64,000 bases of DNA from an uncultured Clostridia bacterium (GCA_947624725.1 CANQLP010000003.1:42356-106355), one strand, 5' to 3'. Counted from the first letter of the stretch, positions 1 through 11,600 are shown. Notes: generated by a model from the sequence alone, not told the origin. Translations and numbers: made by a program.

Positions 1-1
1 T

Positions 2-1505
2 TTCAGAAATGACATAACAGCATTTTCAACTGCACTTCTTAATCTTGGTTTAGAAGGCGAAAAAATCGTTCTTGTTGGCAATAATAGTTATAGATGGTGC
101 ATAAGTTATCTTGCCATCACAACTGGTAATATGGTTGTAGTTCCTCTAGATAAATCCCTTCCTGAAAATGAATTAGAAAATTTAATAAAAAGAAGTGGAG
201 CATCTGCTATAATTTTTGAAAATAGACATAGAGATGTTATTAAAAAATTTTTAAAACAAAATTCTAATATTATTAAATATGCAATTGAAATGGAAGCAGA
301 AAATGACGAAGATGAAATTTTAAGCTTTGATAATTTATTAAAGAAAGGAAAATCACTTGTCCAAAGTGGAGATACAAGATATGAAAATATTGTAATCGAT
401 AATAAAAAAATGTCTGCCATGATATTTACTTCAGGTACTACTAATACTCCAAAAGGTGTTATGCTTTCTCAATATAATATCTGTTCAAATCTAGTTTCTC
501 TTAGCCACTATGTCAAACTTACATCTGATGATACTTTGCTTTCTTTCTTGCCAATACATCATACTTTTGAATGTACTACTACTTTCCTTTATGGTCTTTA
601 TACTGGTGCAACAGTTGCATTTTGTGATGGCTTAAAGCATTTACAAGATAATTTAAAAGAATATAATATATCTGCTTTCTTTGCTGTTCCTCTAGTTTTG
701 GAAACAATGTATAAGAAAATGTTAAAAGATATTAATGAAAATAATGGAGCTAATTTAGTAGATAAATTTAAGGGAAATTTAAGGCTTGTCCTATGTGGTT
801 CTGCACCTTTAAATGTAGATACAATTCACGGCTTCAACAATTTGGGAATAGAATTTATACAAGGTTATGGTTTGACTGAGGCTTCTCCTATTGTTTCAGC
901 TGAAACAAATGATATGAAAAGACCTGGTTCAATTGGTCAAGTGTTAGATAATCTTGAAGTTAAAATAGATAATCCAGACAATATGGGTATCGGGGAAATT
1001 ACTGTAAAAGGTCCTAGCATTATGATTGGATATTATAATAATGAAGAAGAAACAAAAAAAGTTTTAAAGAATCGGTTGGCTTAGCACAGGAGATTACGGA
1101 TATTTAGATGATGACGGATTTTTATTTATTACTGGTCGTAAAAAAGATCTTATTGTACTTAAGAATGGAAAAAATGTTTATCCACAGGAGTTAGAAGCAT
1201 TAATTAATAAAATCCCTTATATTGTAGAAAGTGTTGTTTATGCAAGAGAGGAAAGTGCTCGTGATACTGCTTTATGTGCAGAAATTGTTTATTCTGAAGA
1301 TTTAATTGTAAGTAATCTCGGTAATAAATCTGAAGAAGAATATAAAGCTATTATTTGGAATGAAATAAAAGAAATAAATAAATCTTTGCCTATTTATAAA
1401 CATATTAAGCAAATTTCTATTACAACTAAACCTTTCTCTAAAACTACAACTCAAAAGATTAAGAGATATGAGGTTTTGAAAAATTTGAATGTAGCATTAA
1501 CATAA
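2..1505 (+). CDS. AMP-forming long-chain acyl-CoA ligase (5' end cut by window edge; one CGG recoding site)
   Basis: Activates a fatty acid to acyl-AMP and then acyl-CoA. The reading frame is already open at base 2, so the start lies outside the window. Family motifs are the AMP-binding loop FTSGTTNTPKG (from about base 424), QGYGLTEASP, and a C-terminal domain with STGDYGYL, TGRKKDL and the late lysine region KPFSKTTTQK. The frame appears broken at 1073-1075: codon AAT is followed by CGG and then a stop at 1082. Removing the C at 1073 restores N-G-W-L-S-T-G-D, the conserved GW..TGD motif, and the frame runs to TAA at 1503-1505. The ligase class is clear; chain-length preference cannot be read. 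Confidence 0.9.
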
Positions 1506-1582
1506 ATTTGCTTTAATTATATTATATTTGTTATTTATATACACTTTAGAATTTGTGTACCTCAAATTCCAAGGCGTATATA

Positions 1583-1611
1583 TTGCAATGTGCTAAAAAA
1601 TATTGTATAAT
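1583..1611 (+). promoter_or_regulatory. Sigma-A-type promoter for the ABC-F gene
   Basis: TTGCAA at 1583-1588, a 17-bp spacer, and a perfect TATAAT at 1606-1611, about 30 bp upstream of the ABC-F start codon. A GGAGG ribosome binding site follows at about 1631. Confidence 0.6.
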
Positions 1612-1641
1612 TATGATTAATGTTAATTTTGGAGGTAAAAA

Positions 1642-3222
1642 ATGTTAGTTTCAACAGGCGTTACAATTAGATTTGGAAAAAGAGTTTTATTTGAGGATGT
1701 AAATATAAAATTTGGAAAGGGCAATTGCTATGGAATTATTGGTGCAAACGGTGCTGGTAAATCTACTTTTTTAAAAGTCCTTTCTGGAGAAATTGAACCA
1801 AGCAAGGGTGAAGTTTCTATTGATAAAGGCGAAAGATTATCTGTTTTAAAACAAGACCACTTCGCTTTTGAAGAATATCCTGTACTTGATACTGTAATTA
1901 TGGGAAATCGAGAGCTTTATCAAATTATGAAGGAAAAAGAAGCAATTTATTCTAAACCTGATTTTTCTGAAGAAGATGGAATGAAAGCTGCAAAACTTGA
2001 AGAAAGATTTGCAGAACTTGATGGTTGGAATGCAGAATCTGATGCTGCAACACTTTTAAATAATTTAGGAATTAGCCCAGAATTTCATTATGAGCTTATG
2101 AAAAATATTGAGGCTAAATTAAAAGTTAAAGTTTTACTTGCACAAGCATTATTTGGTAATCCTGATGTATTACTTTTGGACGAGCCTACAAACGATTTGG
2201 ATGTTAAAACTATAAACTGGCTTCAGGAATTTTTAATTGAATTTGAAAATACTGTTATTGTCGTATCACATGACAGATATTTCTTAAATAAAGTTTGTAC
2301 ACATATTGCAGATGTTGACTTTGGTAAAATTAAAGTATATCCTGGAAATTATGATTTCTGGTATGAATCTAGTCAGCTTGCTTTAAAACAAGCTAAAGAA
2401 GCTAACAAGAAGAAGGAAGAAAAGATAAAGGAATTACAAGACTTTATTGCAAGATTTAGTGCTAATGCTTCTAAATCAAAACAAGCAACTTCTAGGAAAA
2501 AATCATTGGAAAAAATTGAGCTTGAAGAAATAACTCCATCTAATAGGAAATATCCATATATAGATTTTAAGCCTACAAGAGAGCCTGGAAAAGATATTTT
2601 ATCTTTAAAGAATATTTCTAAAACAGTTAATGGAGAAAAAGTTTTAGATAATATTTCATTTGATTTTAAGAAGGATGATAAAATATTATTACTTTCAGAT
2701 AATGAAATTGCAAAAACTACGCTTTTACAAATTATTGCTGGAGAAGTAGAACCTGATTCTGGTGAAGTTATTTTTGGTACTACAATTACAAAGGACTATT
2801 TTCCAAAAGATAATAATTATTTATTCAAAGAAAATGTTCCTCTTGTAGATTGGCTACGAGCTTATTCAAAAGATCCCGATGAGACTTATGTAAGAGGATT
2901 TTTAGGAAGAATGTTATTTTCTGGAGAAGAGGCTTTGAAAAATGTTTCAGTTTTGTCAGGTGGAGAAAAAGTAAGATGCGTCTTATCTAAGATGATGCTT
3001 TCTGGAGCAAATTTCTTGATTTTTGATGAGCCTACAAATCATTTGGATATGGAATCTATCACTGCTTTAAATGAAGCTATGAAAAAATTTAAAGGAAATT
3101 TGATTTTTACATCACACGACCATGAGCTCTGTGAAACTGTTGCTAATAGAATTATTGATATTTCAGGAAGTCATGTAATTGATAAAGAATGCACATATAA
3201 TCAATATTTAGAAATTGAATAA
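1642..3222 (+). CDS. ABC-F family ATPase (YbiT-like), ribosome-associated
   Basis: Cytosolic protein with two ABC cassettes and no membrane segment, typical of ABC-F translation factors acting at the ribosomal E site. Cassette 1 has Walker A GANGAGKST (about residues 34-42) and Walker B LLLDEPTNDLD. A charged linker rich in K and E follows (about 245-290). Cassette 2 has signature VLSGGEKVR and Walker B LIFDEPTNHLD. Two motifs are degenerate: the first signature reads KNIEAKLKVKV instead of LSGGEKVRV, and the second Walker A reads SDNEIAKTT, lacking its glycines. To my knowledge related degeneracy occurs in the YbiT-like subfamily. There is no in-phase CGG. Whether it confers antibiotic protection cannot be judged. 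Confidence 0.85.
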   Translation: MLVSTGVTIRFGKRVLFEDVNIKFGKGNCYGIIGANGAGKSTFLKVLSGEIEPSKGEVSIDKGERLSVLKQDHFAFEEYPVLDTVIMGNRELYQIMKEKEAIYSKPDFSEEDGMKAAKLEERFAELDGWNAESDAATLLNNLGISPEFHYELMKNIEAKLKVKVLLAQALFGNPDVLLLDEPTNDLDVKTINWLQEFLIEFENTVIVVSHDRYFLNKVCTHIADVDFGKIKVYPGNYDFWYESSQLALKQAKEANKKKEEKIKELQDFIARFSANASKSKQATSRKKSLEKIELEEITPSNRKYPYIDFKPTREPGKDILSLKNISKTVNGEKVLDNISFDFKKDDKILLLSDNEIAKTTLLQIIAGEVEPDSGEVIFGTTITKDYFPKDNNYLFKENVPLVDWLRAYSKDPDETYVRGFLGRMLFSGEEALKNVSVLSGGEKVRCVLSKMMLSGANFLIFDEPTNHLDMESITALNEAMKKFKGNLIFTSHDHELCETVANRIIDISGSHVIDKECTYNQYLEIE

Positions 3223-3268
3223 AAACAATGAAAAATAGCAATCTCTTAGTAGAAAGGATAATATTAAA

Positions 3269-3580
3269 ATGCGTAAATCTTTTAAATTAATTAGATTATT
3301 TTTCTATCTTGTTCTTGCTATATTACTTATTTTACTTAGGTTTACAGATATTTTTAATTTTAATTGCTATATAAATGATACTTTTCACATACTCTGCCCT
3401 ACTTGTGGAATAACTAGGGCAACAATTGCAATACTTAATTTTGATTTTGCACAAGCAATATGGCATAATGCTTATTATTCACTTGTTTTATTCCCTATAT
3501 TTTTCATATTGCTAATTGATGATATTGTATGTTTAGTATTAAATAAAAGGTCTTTTGTTGATATTATATTTGGAGATTAG
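3269..3580 (+). CDS. DUF2752 family small membrane protein
   Basis: 103 aa with two or three hydrophobic segments and the DUF2752 hallmark CPTCGITR (about residues 48-55), followed by an aromatic helix with WHNAYYS. Function is unknown in the family. It lies 46 bp downstream of the ABC-F gene and 13 bp upstream of another tiny membrane ORF, so the three probably share a transcript. A second DUF2752 protein lies at 18869-19174. Confidence 0.8.
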   Translation: MRKSFKLIRLFFYLVLAILLILLRFTDIFNFNCYINDTFHILCPTCGITRATIAILNFDFAQAIWHNAYYSLVLFPIFFILLIDDIVCLVLNKRSFVDIIFGD

Positions 3581-3593
3581 AAAGGATTTCTAA

Positions 3594-3761
3594 ATGGATA
3601 AAATAATTATAGCTATTGCATATATTTTAACATTGTTGTTTTTTGGTATTTTAATTAAAATTAGAAAAAAAGATGAGAAGAAATTCTATCCTCTATTATA
3701 TGTTTTAATTATACTTATAGTTTGTCTTATAATTATTTGGAATATTTTTAGAAATATATAA
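3594..3761 (+). CDS. Small two-helix membrane protein
   Basis: 55 aa starting at ATG 3594 with AAAGGA 8 bp upstream. It has two hydrophobic stretches (about residues 3-19 and 32-50) separated by a basic loop RKKDEKK. It is placed just behind the DUF2752 gene and is probably co-transcribed. I do not recognise a family. Support is the ribosome binding site, spacing and clear two-helix layout only. Confidence 0.55.
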   Translation: MDKIIIAIAYILTLLFFGILIKIRKKDEKKFYPLLYVLIILIVCLIIIWNIFRNI

Positions 3762-3812
3762 AGTGGTTTTGCAAATTTGCAAGTTAAGGTTATTTAGTAT
3801 TTATTATATACG

Positions 3813-3854
3813 AAAAAATCGAGAGTTTCCAAAAATAGAATCTCTCGATTTTTT
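3813..3854. terminator. Bidirectional intrinsic terminator
   Basis: Inverted repeat AAATCGAGAG / CTCTCGATTT flanked by A-rich and T-rich tracts. It separates the rightward small-protein operon from the leftward DUF4190 gene. Confidence 0.75.
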
Positions 3855-3874
3855 ATTGTATTACAAATTTTTTA

Positions 3875-4225
3875 TTATTGATATAATGATGATGAGCTAA
3901 GTATTGAATCGCCTGCTGTACCAAGAACTGTTACTCCAACTATAGCAAGTATAAATAATACAATCCATAATGCAAATGCAATAATTCCTAGTACCATACC
4001 TGCTATACCCATTCCGCGTCCTGCGTCTTTTCTTCCTGCTACACTAAATATAATAGCAATTATTGAGCATGGTATAGATACATACCAGAAACAAAATAGT
4101 ACCATTGAAACTATACCTAATATCATAGATGTAATATTGAAGCCTTTTCTTTCAACTGGAGCATTATTTGCATTGTATGTAGTAGTATTTTGTCCTTGTA
4201 CTTCCATATTTTTTTCTTCGTCCAT
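3875..4225 (-). CDS. DUF4190-like membrane protein
   Basis: 116 aa. A polar N-terminus rich in N, Q and T is followed by two long hydrophobic segments (about residues 30-60 and 70-103). Between them is the glycine-rich turn GRKDAGRGMGIAGMVLG typical of DUF4190 proteins. The ribosome binding site AAAGGAGGAAC lies just before the ATG at 4225. No function is assigned in the family. The gene is monocistronic, ending against the terminator at 3813-3854. Confidence 0.7.
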   Translation of the reverse strand: MDEEKNMEVQGQNTTTYNANNAPVERKGFNITSMILGIVSMVLFCFWYVSIPCSIIAIIFSVAGRKDAGRGMGIAGMVLGIIAFALWIVLFILAIVGVTVLGTAGDSILSSSSLYQ

Positions 4226-4350
4226 CTTTTGTTCCTCCTTTTATTTGTACCTTTTGTGGCACATAAAATACTGTATATAATAAGTTTTTTTAACTTAAAA
4301 TATCTAATTAAAATACATTTCTTCTTTGTAAAGCCTTACATTTGTCTATT

Positions 4351-5417
4351 TTAAGCATATTTTTTCTGAATTTCTTCTATTTCATCATAGTGATTTTTCA
4401 AAATATCTAAAAATACATCTGCGATTTTTGGATCAAATTGTTTTCCTTTATTTTTCTCTATTTCTTCTACTACAACTTCTAGTTCAAGAGAATCACGATA
4501 TGTTCTTCTAGATGTCATAGCATCAAATGTATCTGCTACAGCTGCAATTCTTGCCAAATATGGAATATTATCTCCTACAAGTTTTGATGGATATCCGAAG
4601 TCCATCATATCTTTCATGGTGATGTTTTACAATTGGTATTATGTTTGCAAAATTTTCTGCATTTGATAATATATGTACTCCAATTGATGGGTGATTTTTT
4701 ATCTCTGAATATTCATCTGGTGTAAGTTTTCCGAGGTTTTAGAAGTATACTGTCTGGTATTCCGATTTTTCCAATATCATGGAAAAGTCCTCCTATTTTT
4801 AATGTATGTAATTCTTCTTCATTTAAGCCTAAATATTTTCCGATTAATACAGAATATTCTGAAACTCTATCTGAATGTCCCCTTGTATATGGATCCTTTG
4901 CTTCTACTGTGTATCTCAATGTTTCTATACTATCTAAATATGCTCTTTCAAGTTTTTCGTTTGCATTTTTTAGTTCTTCATTTATTTCTTTTATTGTGTT
5001 CATTTGCTTAATCGCTTTTACTGCTGATTCAATAAGTAATAATAGCTGATCAAATCTATCACTTTTTTCACAATAGCCTTGTATATCTAATCTTCTAATT
5101 GTTTCAAGTGGTGGAGCTAAATCTTTATGTCCTGTAAGTAATAGAATATATAATTCTTTATTAAATTTTCTAACTTCTTCTACAACTTGATCTCCATGAA
5201 TAGGTGTCATAATGAAATCCAATATCATTAAATCAAAATGTTCTGATTTTACTTTTTCAATTGCTTCAATAGGGTCTGTAACTCCTGTAAAATCATATCC
5301 AGATTTCTTTAAGAAAATTGATAATGAATCAACAATTCCAATCTCATCATCGACTATAAGTACTTTTATTCCGTTAGATTCTCCAGTTTGAATGTTTTTT
5401 CTCAATTTGCCCCACAT
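4351..5417 (-). CDS. Response regulator with HD-GYP c-di-GMP phosphodiesterase domain (two CGG recoding sites)
   Basis: 354 aa after recoding. An N-terminal receiver domain (VLIVDDE, phospho-acceptor in LMILDF, TGHKD) is followed by a coiled linker (about residues 135-165) and an HD-GYP domain (GLFHDIGKIGIP, HHHERYDGLGYP, DTFDAMTSRRTYR). The predicted role is phosphorylation-controlled hydrolysis of cyclic-di-GMP. The frame breaks twice: CGG at 4731-4733 after CCT (restoring LLKPGKLTPDEYSEIKNHP) and CGG at 4595-4597 after CTT (restoring the glycine of the diagnostic GYP motif). Without recoding, the receiver and half the HD domain would be separated from the catalytic remainder. No sensor kinase is adjacent. 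Confidence 0.9.
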
Positions 5418-5520
5418 CCTTTACTTTAAGAAAGATATATTAAGCTTATTATTTTGAATAATTTTTATATATTAAAATTATATTAATAATTCACAAAAAA
5501 ATCAAGAAAAATTTACAATT

Positions 5521-6754
5521 TTATTCATTTTTTATTGGCTCTCCGACAACACTTTCTATATTTTTTAATTCTGATTTGAGTGTATTATATAAATTACTGC
5601 TTATATTTGATTGATTTCCACTTTCATATTCTGAAATTTCTTGTCTAATATCTAATAATTCATATCTATTACTTGTTTTTGTACTTTGATCATTACAATA
5701 TACTGGTGTATAATCTATGCTGTCTATTGTTATTTTTCCTGTTTGTCCATTTTTTCTTATTATCATATCAAGTATGACTGTACTTTTTGTATGTGCAATA
5801 GTTTGTCCTGATACAAAATTTCCTTGAGCATATATAACAAAACAATCCTTTTCCGTTCCATCTTCTAGTGTTATTGTTTTTTTCTCCATTGGTTCAACTA
5901 CATGTGCATGATTTCCAAGTATTATATCTACTCCATGATTAAATAAGTAATTTGCAAGGTCTGTTTGATCTTCACTTTGTTTTTGTGCATATTCTATGCC
6001 CCAATGCATGCTTGCACAGATTAAATCCACATTTTGTTCTTTTGCTGCTTGTATTTGATTTAATATTAAGTTTTCTTCTATTAAATTTACTGAATATTCT
6101 TTTCCTGCCGGTATCGGGATTCCGTTAGTTCCGTAAGTAAATGAAATAAATGCAATTTTTATTCCGTTTATTTCTTTTACTAAAACCTTATTTTGTTCTT
6201 CTATACTTCTGGATGTTCCCATATGCTCTATTCCTATTTTATCTAATTCATCTAAAGTGCTTACTATTCCTGTATATCCCTTATCTAAGCTATGATTATT
6301 TGCAGTAGATAAAATATCTATTCCTATATCTTTTAATGCTGTTCCAAGTGATGCAGGTGAATTAAATGTTGGATATCCTGTGTATCCTCTATCTTCTCCT
6401 GCAAAAGTTGTCTCTAAATTTCCAATTGCAATATCTGCTTTGCTAATGTATTTCTCAACATTTTTAAATACTGATGAAAAATTATAAGTTTTTGTACTAC
6501 TATCATAGGCTGAATTAAAATTTGTCGTATGACACATTACATCTCCTATTGAAACAAGATTTACAATTTTATCTTCTGGAATTACTATCTCTTGTTGCTT
6601 TTGTTCTTCTGTTTTAGGAGTAGTTGCTATTTTTATGACACAGTTTGTAGCTATTGTTATACCTACTACTGCAACAATTAAGATTAATATTGCTATAATC
6701 AGTTTTGGATAATTTATCCTTTTTCTCCTTCTACCGTCTACTTCTATTTCTCAT
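5521..6754 (-). CDS. CapA/PgsA-type metallophosphatase-fold protein, membrane-anchored (one CGG site at codon 7)
   Basis: 410 aa. The N-terminus is basic (MRNRSRGRRRKR) followed by a transmembrane helix (about residues 17-37) and an extracytoplasmic PGA_cap domain with SIGDVM, GNLETTF, TANNHSLDKG, MHWGIEY and LGNHAHVVEPME. Related proteins take part in poly-gamma-glutamate or capsule synthesis or act as surface phosphatases; the substrate is unknown here. The start at 6754 is supported by GGAG six bases upstream. The seventh codon is CGG (6734-6736), followed immediately by TAG in the uncorrected frame. Dropping the C gives S-R-G-R-R-R-K and opens the whole gene, so expression depends entirely on recoding near the start. 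Confidence 0.85.
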
Positions 6755-6917
6755 AGCATTCTCCTTTTTTATTTATTTTAATAATTATATCAAATCTATT
6801 ATATAAAAGTCCATATTATTTTTATTTTTTTATCTTTTCGCAAATTTCGACAGCCTTTTTATATTTTTTGTGATATAATGAGTCGTATTTTCACAAAAGA
6901 AAAGGGGGAGTTTTTAC

Positions 6918-7067
6918 TTGGATAGCATACCTAGCTATATTATTGGAGATATTCAAATTACAGTTTATCAAACTTCAGAAGGTTATCATTTTTTCCAACT
7001 TAAAGCAAATAATGAAAATGTTTTACCAGTTTTAGATGTTATAGAAGATGTTTTATTGAATTTTTAA
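6918..7067 (+). CDS. Small hypothetical protein with TTG start
   Basis: 49 aa starting at TTG 6918, with a strong ribosome binding site GGGGGAG eight bases upstream. A good terminator lies directly downstream. The sequence is soluble and mixed alpha/beta in character (YIIGDIQITVYQ at residues 6-17); I recognise no family. It sits alone between two leftward genes, upstream of capA in divergent orientation. Confidence 0.45.
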   Translation: MDSIPSYIIGDIQITVYQTSEGYHFFQLKANNENVLPVLDVIEDVLLNF

Positions 7068-7089
7068 TAATATACTTAAGCTAATAAAA

Positions 7090-7126
7090 GATGCACACTT
7101 AAATTAAAAAGTGTGCATTTTTTATT
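7090..7126. terminator. Bidirectional intrinsic terminator
   Basis: Stem ATGCACACTT / AAGTGTGCAT followed by a T tract. It lies between the small plus-strand ORF and the convergent Rieske oxidoreductase gene. Confidence 0.75.
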
Positions 7127-8519
7127 ATTCTATCTTTATATCTTTTATTGCTGGGCCATAGATTTGTTTTCCTTTTTCATCAAATCTTGATCCATGGCAC
7201 GGACAATCCCAAGTCCTTTCTACATTGTTCCATGATAATTTACAGCCTAAATGAGAACATACTGGGTTTGTGCTTTTTAATCTTTCTACTATTAATGAAT
7301 TAGATGTTGTTTTTATCATTTCTCCAAGTTCTGCCCTATTTTTTATTGGTCTTAATCTAGTTGATGTAAAAATATCTGCATATTTATTATTTTTGCCTAA
7401 TATTTTGTCTGTTATTATATTAGCAGCTATATTTGATGTCGTCATTCCCCATTTTTTGTATCCAGTCGCTACATATATATTTTTCATTATTTTTGAAAAT
7501 TCTCCGATATATGGAATTTTATCTAATGTTATTGTGTCTTGCGTCATCCATTTATATAAAACTTTTGCATCAGGATACATACTTTTTGCAATATTTTCTA
7601 AATTATTATACGCATTTTCTAAGTTTATTTTTGCACCAACTTTGTGATCCATTCCTCCTATAATTACTATTTGCTTTTCGTTATTTTTTGCTGTTCTAAA
7701 TGATAATGTTGGCTCTTCTGCATTTATATACATACCACTAAACAGTTCTTCTTCTGTTTCTACTGCAATTGCATATGAGGCCGATTGATACATCTTTATA
7801 AAATAGAATCCTGGAAAATTTATTATTGGATAATTTGTAGCTATAACTACATCATTTGCAATTGTGCATCCTTTATCTGAACATATTCTATATCCAATTT
7901 CTTCTTTTTTTATCGAATGTATTATTGTGTTTTCATAAATTTTTCCACCTTTTTCCATCACTTTCTTTGCTAAAGCTTTTAAATATTTTCTAGGGTTAAA
8001 TTGTGCTTGGTTTGGAAATTTTATTGCACCTTGTATTCCTTCAAGTTTTAATTCTATTTTATCTACAAATTCTGCTTCTCCTCCTATAGCTTTAACATAT
8101 TTTACTTCATCTTTTATATTTTTTAATTCTTTGGCATCTCGCGTGTATATATATGCATCCTGCCTTTCAAAATCACAATCTATATCTTCCTTTTTTATAA
8201 TTTCTTCTATATTTTTTATGGCCTCCTCATTTGCCATATAATATTTTTTTGCAAAATCTTTACCATGCTCTTCAAATAAATATTTATAAAATATTCCATG
8301 CTGTGATGTTATTTTTGCTGTTGTATTTCCTGTGGTTCTATTTGCTAATTTATCTCTTTCTAGTATTGCAACTTTTTTACCTGCATTTGCTAGATAATAT
8401 GCAGTTGTAATCCCTGTAATTCCTCCTCCTATAATACATACTTCTGTCTTACAATCTTCTTTTAACTTATTTTGTTCTTCAAGTATATTAGGTACAGTAT
8501 TTTTCCAAATAGATTCCAT
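7125..8519 (-). CDS. FAD-dependent oxidoreductase (DAO family) with C-terminal Rieske [2Fe-2S] domain
   Basis: 464 aa. The N-terminal Rossmann FAD site is VCIIGGGITGITTAYYLA (about residues 28-45), with a DAO-type body. The C-terminal Rieske domain has the ligand pairs C-S-H (PVCSHLGC) and CPCHG, separated by the usual loop. Such proteins move electrons from a reduced substrate amine or hydroxy acid; the substrate is unknown. The start at 8519 is chosen because AAGGAGGCG lies five bases upstream; an in-frame ATG 51 bp further out has no ribosome binding site. No in-phase CGG. Confidence 0.85.
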   Translation of the reverse strand: MESIWKNTVPNILEEQNKLKEDCKTEVCIIGGGITGITTAYYLANAGKKVAILERDKLANRTTGNTTAKITSQHGIFYKYLFEEHGKDFAKKYYMANEEAIKNIEEIIKKEDIDCDFERQDAYIYTRDAKELKNIKDEVKYVKAIGGEAEFVDKIELKLEGIQGAIKFPNQAQFNPRKYLKALAKKVMEKGGKIYENTIIHSIKKEEIGYRICSDKGCTIANDVVIATNYPIINFPGFYFIKMYQSASYAIAVETEEELFSGMYINAEEPTLSFRTAKNNEKQIVIIGGMDHKVGAKINLENAYNNLENIAKSMYPDAKVLYKWMTQDTITLDKIPYIGEFSKIMKNIYVATGYKKWGMTTSNIAANIITDKILGKNNKYADIFTSTRLRPIKNRAELGEMIKTTSNSLIVERLKSTNPVCSHLGCKLSWNNVERTWDCPCHGSRFDEKGKQIYGPAIKDIKIE

Positions 8520-8574
8520 TTTTCGCCTCCTTATATAATAATTTTTCTCTTTTGGAAAAATTTTATTCAAAAAA

Positions 8575-8606
8575 ATGCACTTGTTTTACAACAAGTACAC
8601 TTTTTT
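8575..8606. terminator. Intrinsic terminator
   Basis: Inverted repeat TGCACTTGT / ACAAGTACA flanked by A and T runs. It ends the large surface-protein transcript before the Rieske oxidoreductase gene. Confidence 0.65.
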
Positions 8607-8610
8607 ATTT

Positions 8611-11600
8611 TTATCCAAGTACGTATTTTTTAATTGCAAATACTCCTAACCCAAACATAACACTAAGTAATAAAGCAAATCCAAAATACATTGTTATCAT
8701 AATTTCTCCTGTTTTTACTGCTAGTATAATTCTACTTTCATCAATATCATCTTCTCCCACTTTTTTGTTGTTTATAATTGAATCTATATCTGGAAGATCA
8801 TATTCATTGCTATCTTTAGTTATTTCTGCATAATTTACTTTTTCTCCAAAATTTTCTTCTCCATTTTCCCAAATTAGTATTATTTGTAATTCTGCAGTCT
8901 CTCCTGGCTGCAAAATTTTGTTGCTTAAATAATTTGTTGTTACTACTCCTTTTGATGTTTCTTGCCAATTCCACTCATCATTATCTTTTTTTACAAATTT
9001 CAATCCTTCTGGAATATAATATGTTATTTCATCTGCATATCCTGCAACTTCACCGTCATTTGTAATCTTTATTGTATAGACATATTTTATGTTTATGTTA
9101 TTTATATCTTTTTCTGCCATTTCTAATTTTAGTATATTTTCATTTCTTGCATTTTGAGCACTATTTCCAGATTCTACTATAGAAGTTTGATTATTTAATA
9201 TAACCCTGGCTTCTTTCACCCATTTTATTAATGATAAATCAAATATTTTTTTCTTTAATACTACCTTTTCAAAGTCATCATCATCTTGCATTCCTTTATA
9301 AAAGTAATTTTCATCCTCCTCTGTATCTTTATTTTTTGCATTTCCTTTGTAGTTTTCCATATTATCTTTATTTACATTTGGTGTTGTTTCTGGTTCTGAA
9401 TCTATATCTTTTCCTTTTTCGTCTACTATTTCTTCATTTGTTTCTGCATTATACTCTTTTGAAATCCATGCGACATTTGTTAATACTTTATCAAATATAC
9501 TATTTGGTTTTAACGTTACTTTGCATTTTATACTAACTGTTTCTTCAGCTAGCTCTCTTCCTTTATATGCATTTAAATTATTTTCACTATTTTTCTTTAG
9601 TTTTAATCTATTTGTTTCTTGGTTATATTCCTCTACACTATAATCTCCTGAAACTACTTCTATAAATTCTATTCCTTCTGGTAATTGATCTGTTATTTCT
9701 GTTGCCCTTCCTTTTTGAGTTCCCTCATTATATATTGTTATATTATATATTATTTCATCCCCTGTTTCTATTTCTATTGCATCTTTTCTATGTTTATATG
9801 TAGCAGTTGTACCATTTATTAAACTCTCTTTATCTATATTTGGTACTCGGCTATTTTGTAATTCAACGTCATTTACTTTTGTTATATATTTTCTTAGTGC
9901 TAAATCAAATTTATCTTCTTTTATATTTGCTTTAAATTGTTTTGTCTCTGTTTTTGCCTCTTTTTGTACTACTGCTGCAATTTGTTGATGATTATTCTCT
10001 TTTGCATCAACTAAATTTAAATCCGGAAAATCGCTTTCAGCAGATAAATTTATAGTTAGTTTCTTTGTTCCTTCAACTGGAACAGATATATAGAATTCTC
10101 CACCTTCTATTAACTTGCTTTCCTCTACTGTATTTCCTTCACTATCTAAAATTTCATAATTATTTATCGTATCTTCTCCTGATTTTACTTCCATTTGAAG
10201 TTTACAATATGACTCACTATTCTTTGTTATTGTAATTGGTCCAGTAACATAATTTGTGTCTTGAACTTCATAATTTAATATTTCTTCTCCTTCTATTGTT
10301 ATTGGTTCATTTACAACCTTTTCTATATCATATTCTGGTACATTTTCTCTTATAGGTTCCAAATTTTGGGTTATAATATATCCTTCTACTCCATTTGTTA
10401 ATTTTATTTTATCCCATACATAACCATCAGCGTATCCTGCATTTCTTTCTATTCTCTCTACAATATCTGCATTTGATATTTTAAATGCAACTTTCGATGC
10501 TGTTGTTGCCTGTTCTCTTACATTAATATTTGTTCCTTTATTAAAAACAGTTGCTACACATATATCATTTGCTTCATCATATGTACTTTCTCTTAAAAAT
10601 TGCTTTTGTACATATCCTTCTGTACCATCTTCTAATCTTACCTTATCCCATACATAATTATTAGCACTTGCAGGTCTATTTTCCACTCTTGTTACAACTG
10701 TTCCGTCTTCCAAAGTACGTATTGGTTCTTCGTTACCTGGTTCAGATCTTAAATTTACAACTTCATTATTCATACTTAATACTGTGCATGTTATATTTTC
10801 AGAAACAATTTGTATAGAATCACTTTCTATAAAACCTTCTGTACCATCTTGAAGTTTAATTTTATCCCAAATGTATCCATTAACATTTGCTACTTCTCTT
10901 CTAATTCTTGTAACATTTTCATTATCAGATAATGTTTTGATTATTTTTGCATCTATGCTAGGTTTTTCTCTTAAAACTATCTCTTTTTCTAAATTTTCTT
11001 TTACTACACATGTATCATTTACTTCATATCCTGAAATAGTTTCAAGTTCTACAGTATCTAATAGATATTTATATAATGCTTCCATTTGATTTACTCTATC
11101 TTTTCCTTCTTGTGTTTCTTCATTATATAATGATAAAAGTTCATATGTTTCTCCATCTTCTGTATAACCTATCCAATCTTTTGTATTATATAAATCATAT
11201 CTACTATCATTAGGATTTGTATAGTGCCATATCAATGCTTGATTTATTGCATCAATATCATCATCTGTAATCGGAGTTTGATATTCTACTGAAAATTTTT
11301 GCATTGCTTTATTTAATAATTCTTCTCTATATTCTTCTGATGATTCTCCCGGAACATACAATAAACTTAATAAAGCTATTATCCTATCATATTGCTTACT
11401 ATTTTCTATTTGATAAGCTAACTCATTATGATTGGAAATCGCATCCCTTTCTTCAACCATATTATATCCAACATCATAATATCCTATGTGAGGCGGATAT
11501 ACAAGTCCGATTCCCGCTTTCATACAATATATTTTATGTTGTACCTCCTTTAAAGCGCTATCTTCGTCAGAACTTTCGAATTCCTTTAAAATATTAATTG

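Noticed and set aside
1642..3222. The degenerate Walker A and signature motifs of the ABC-F protein as damage
   Set aside because: The frame is intact, the remaining motifs are good, and related YbiT-like proteins are known to me with similar degeneracy.
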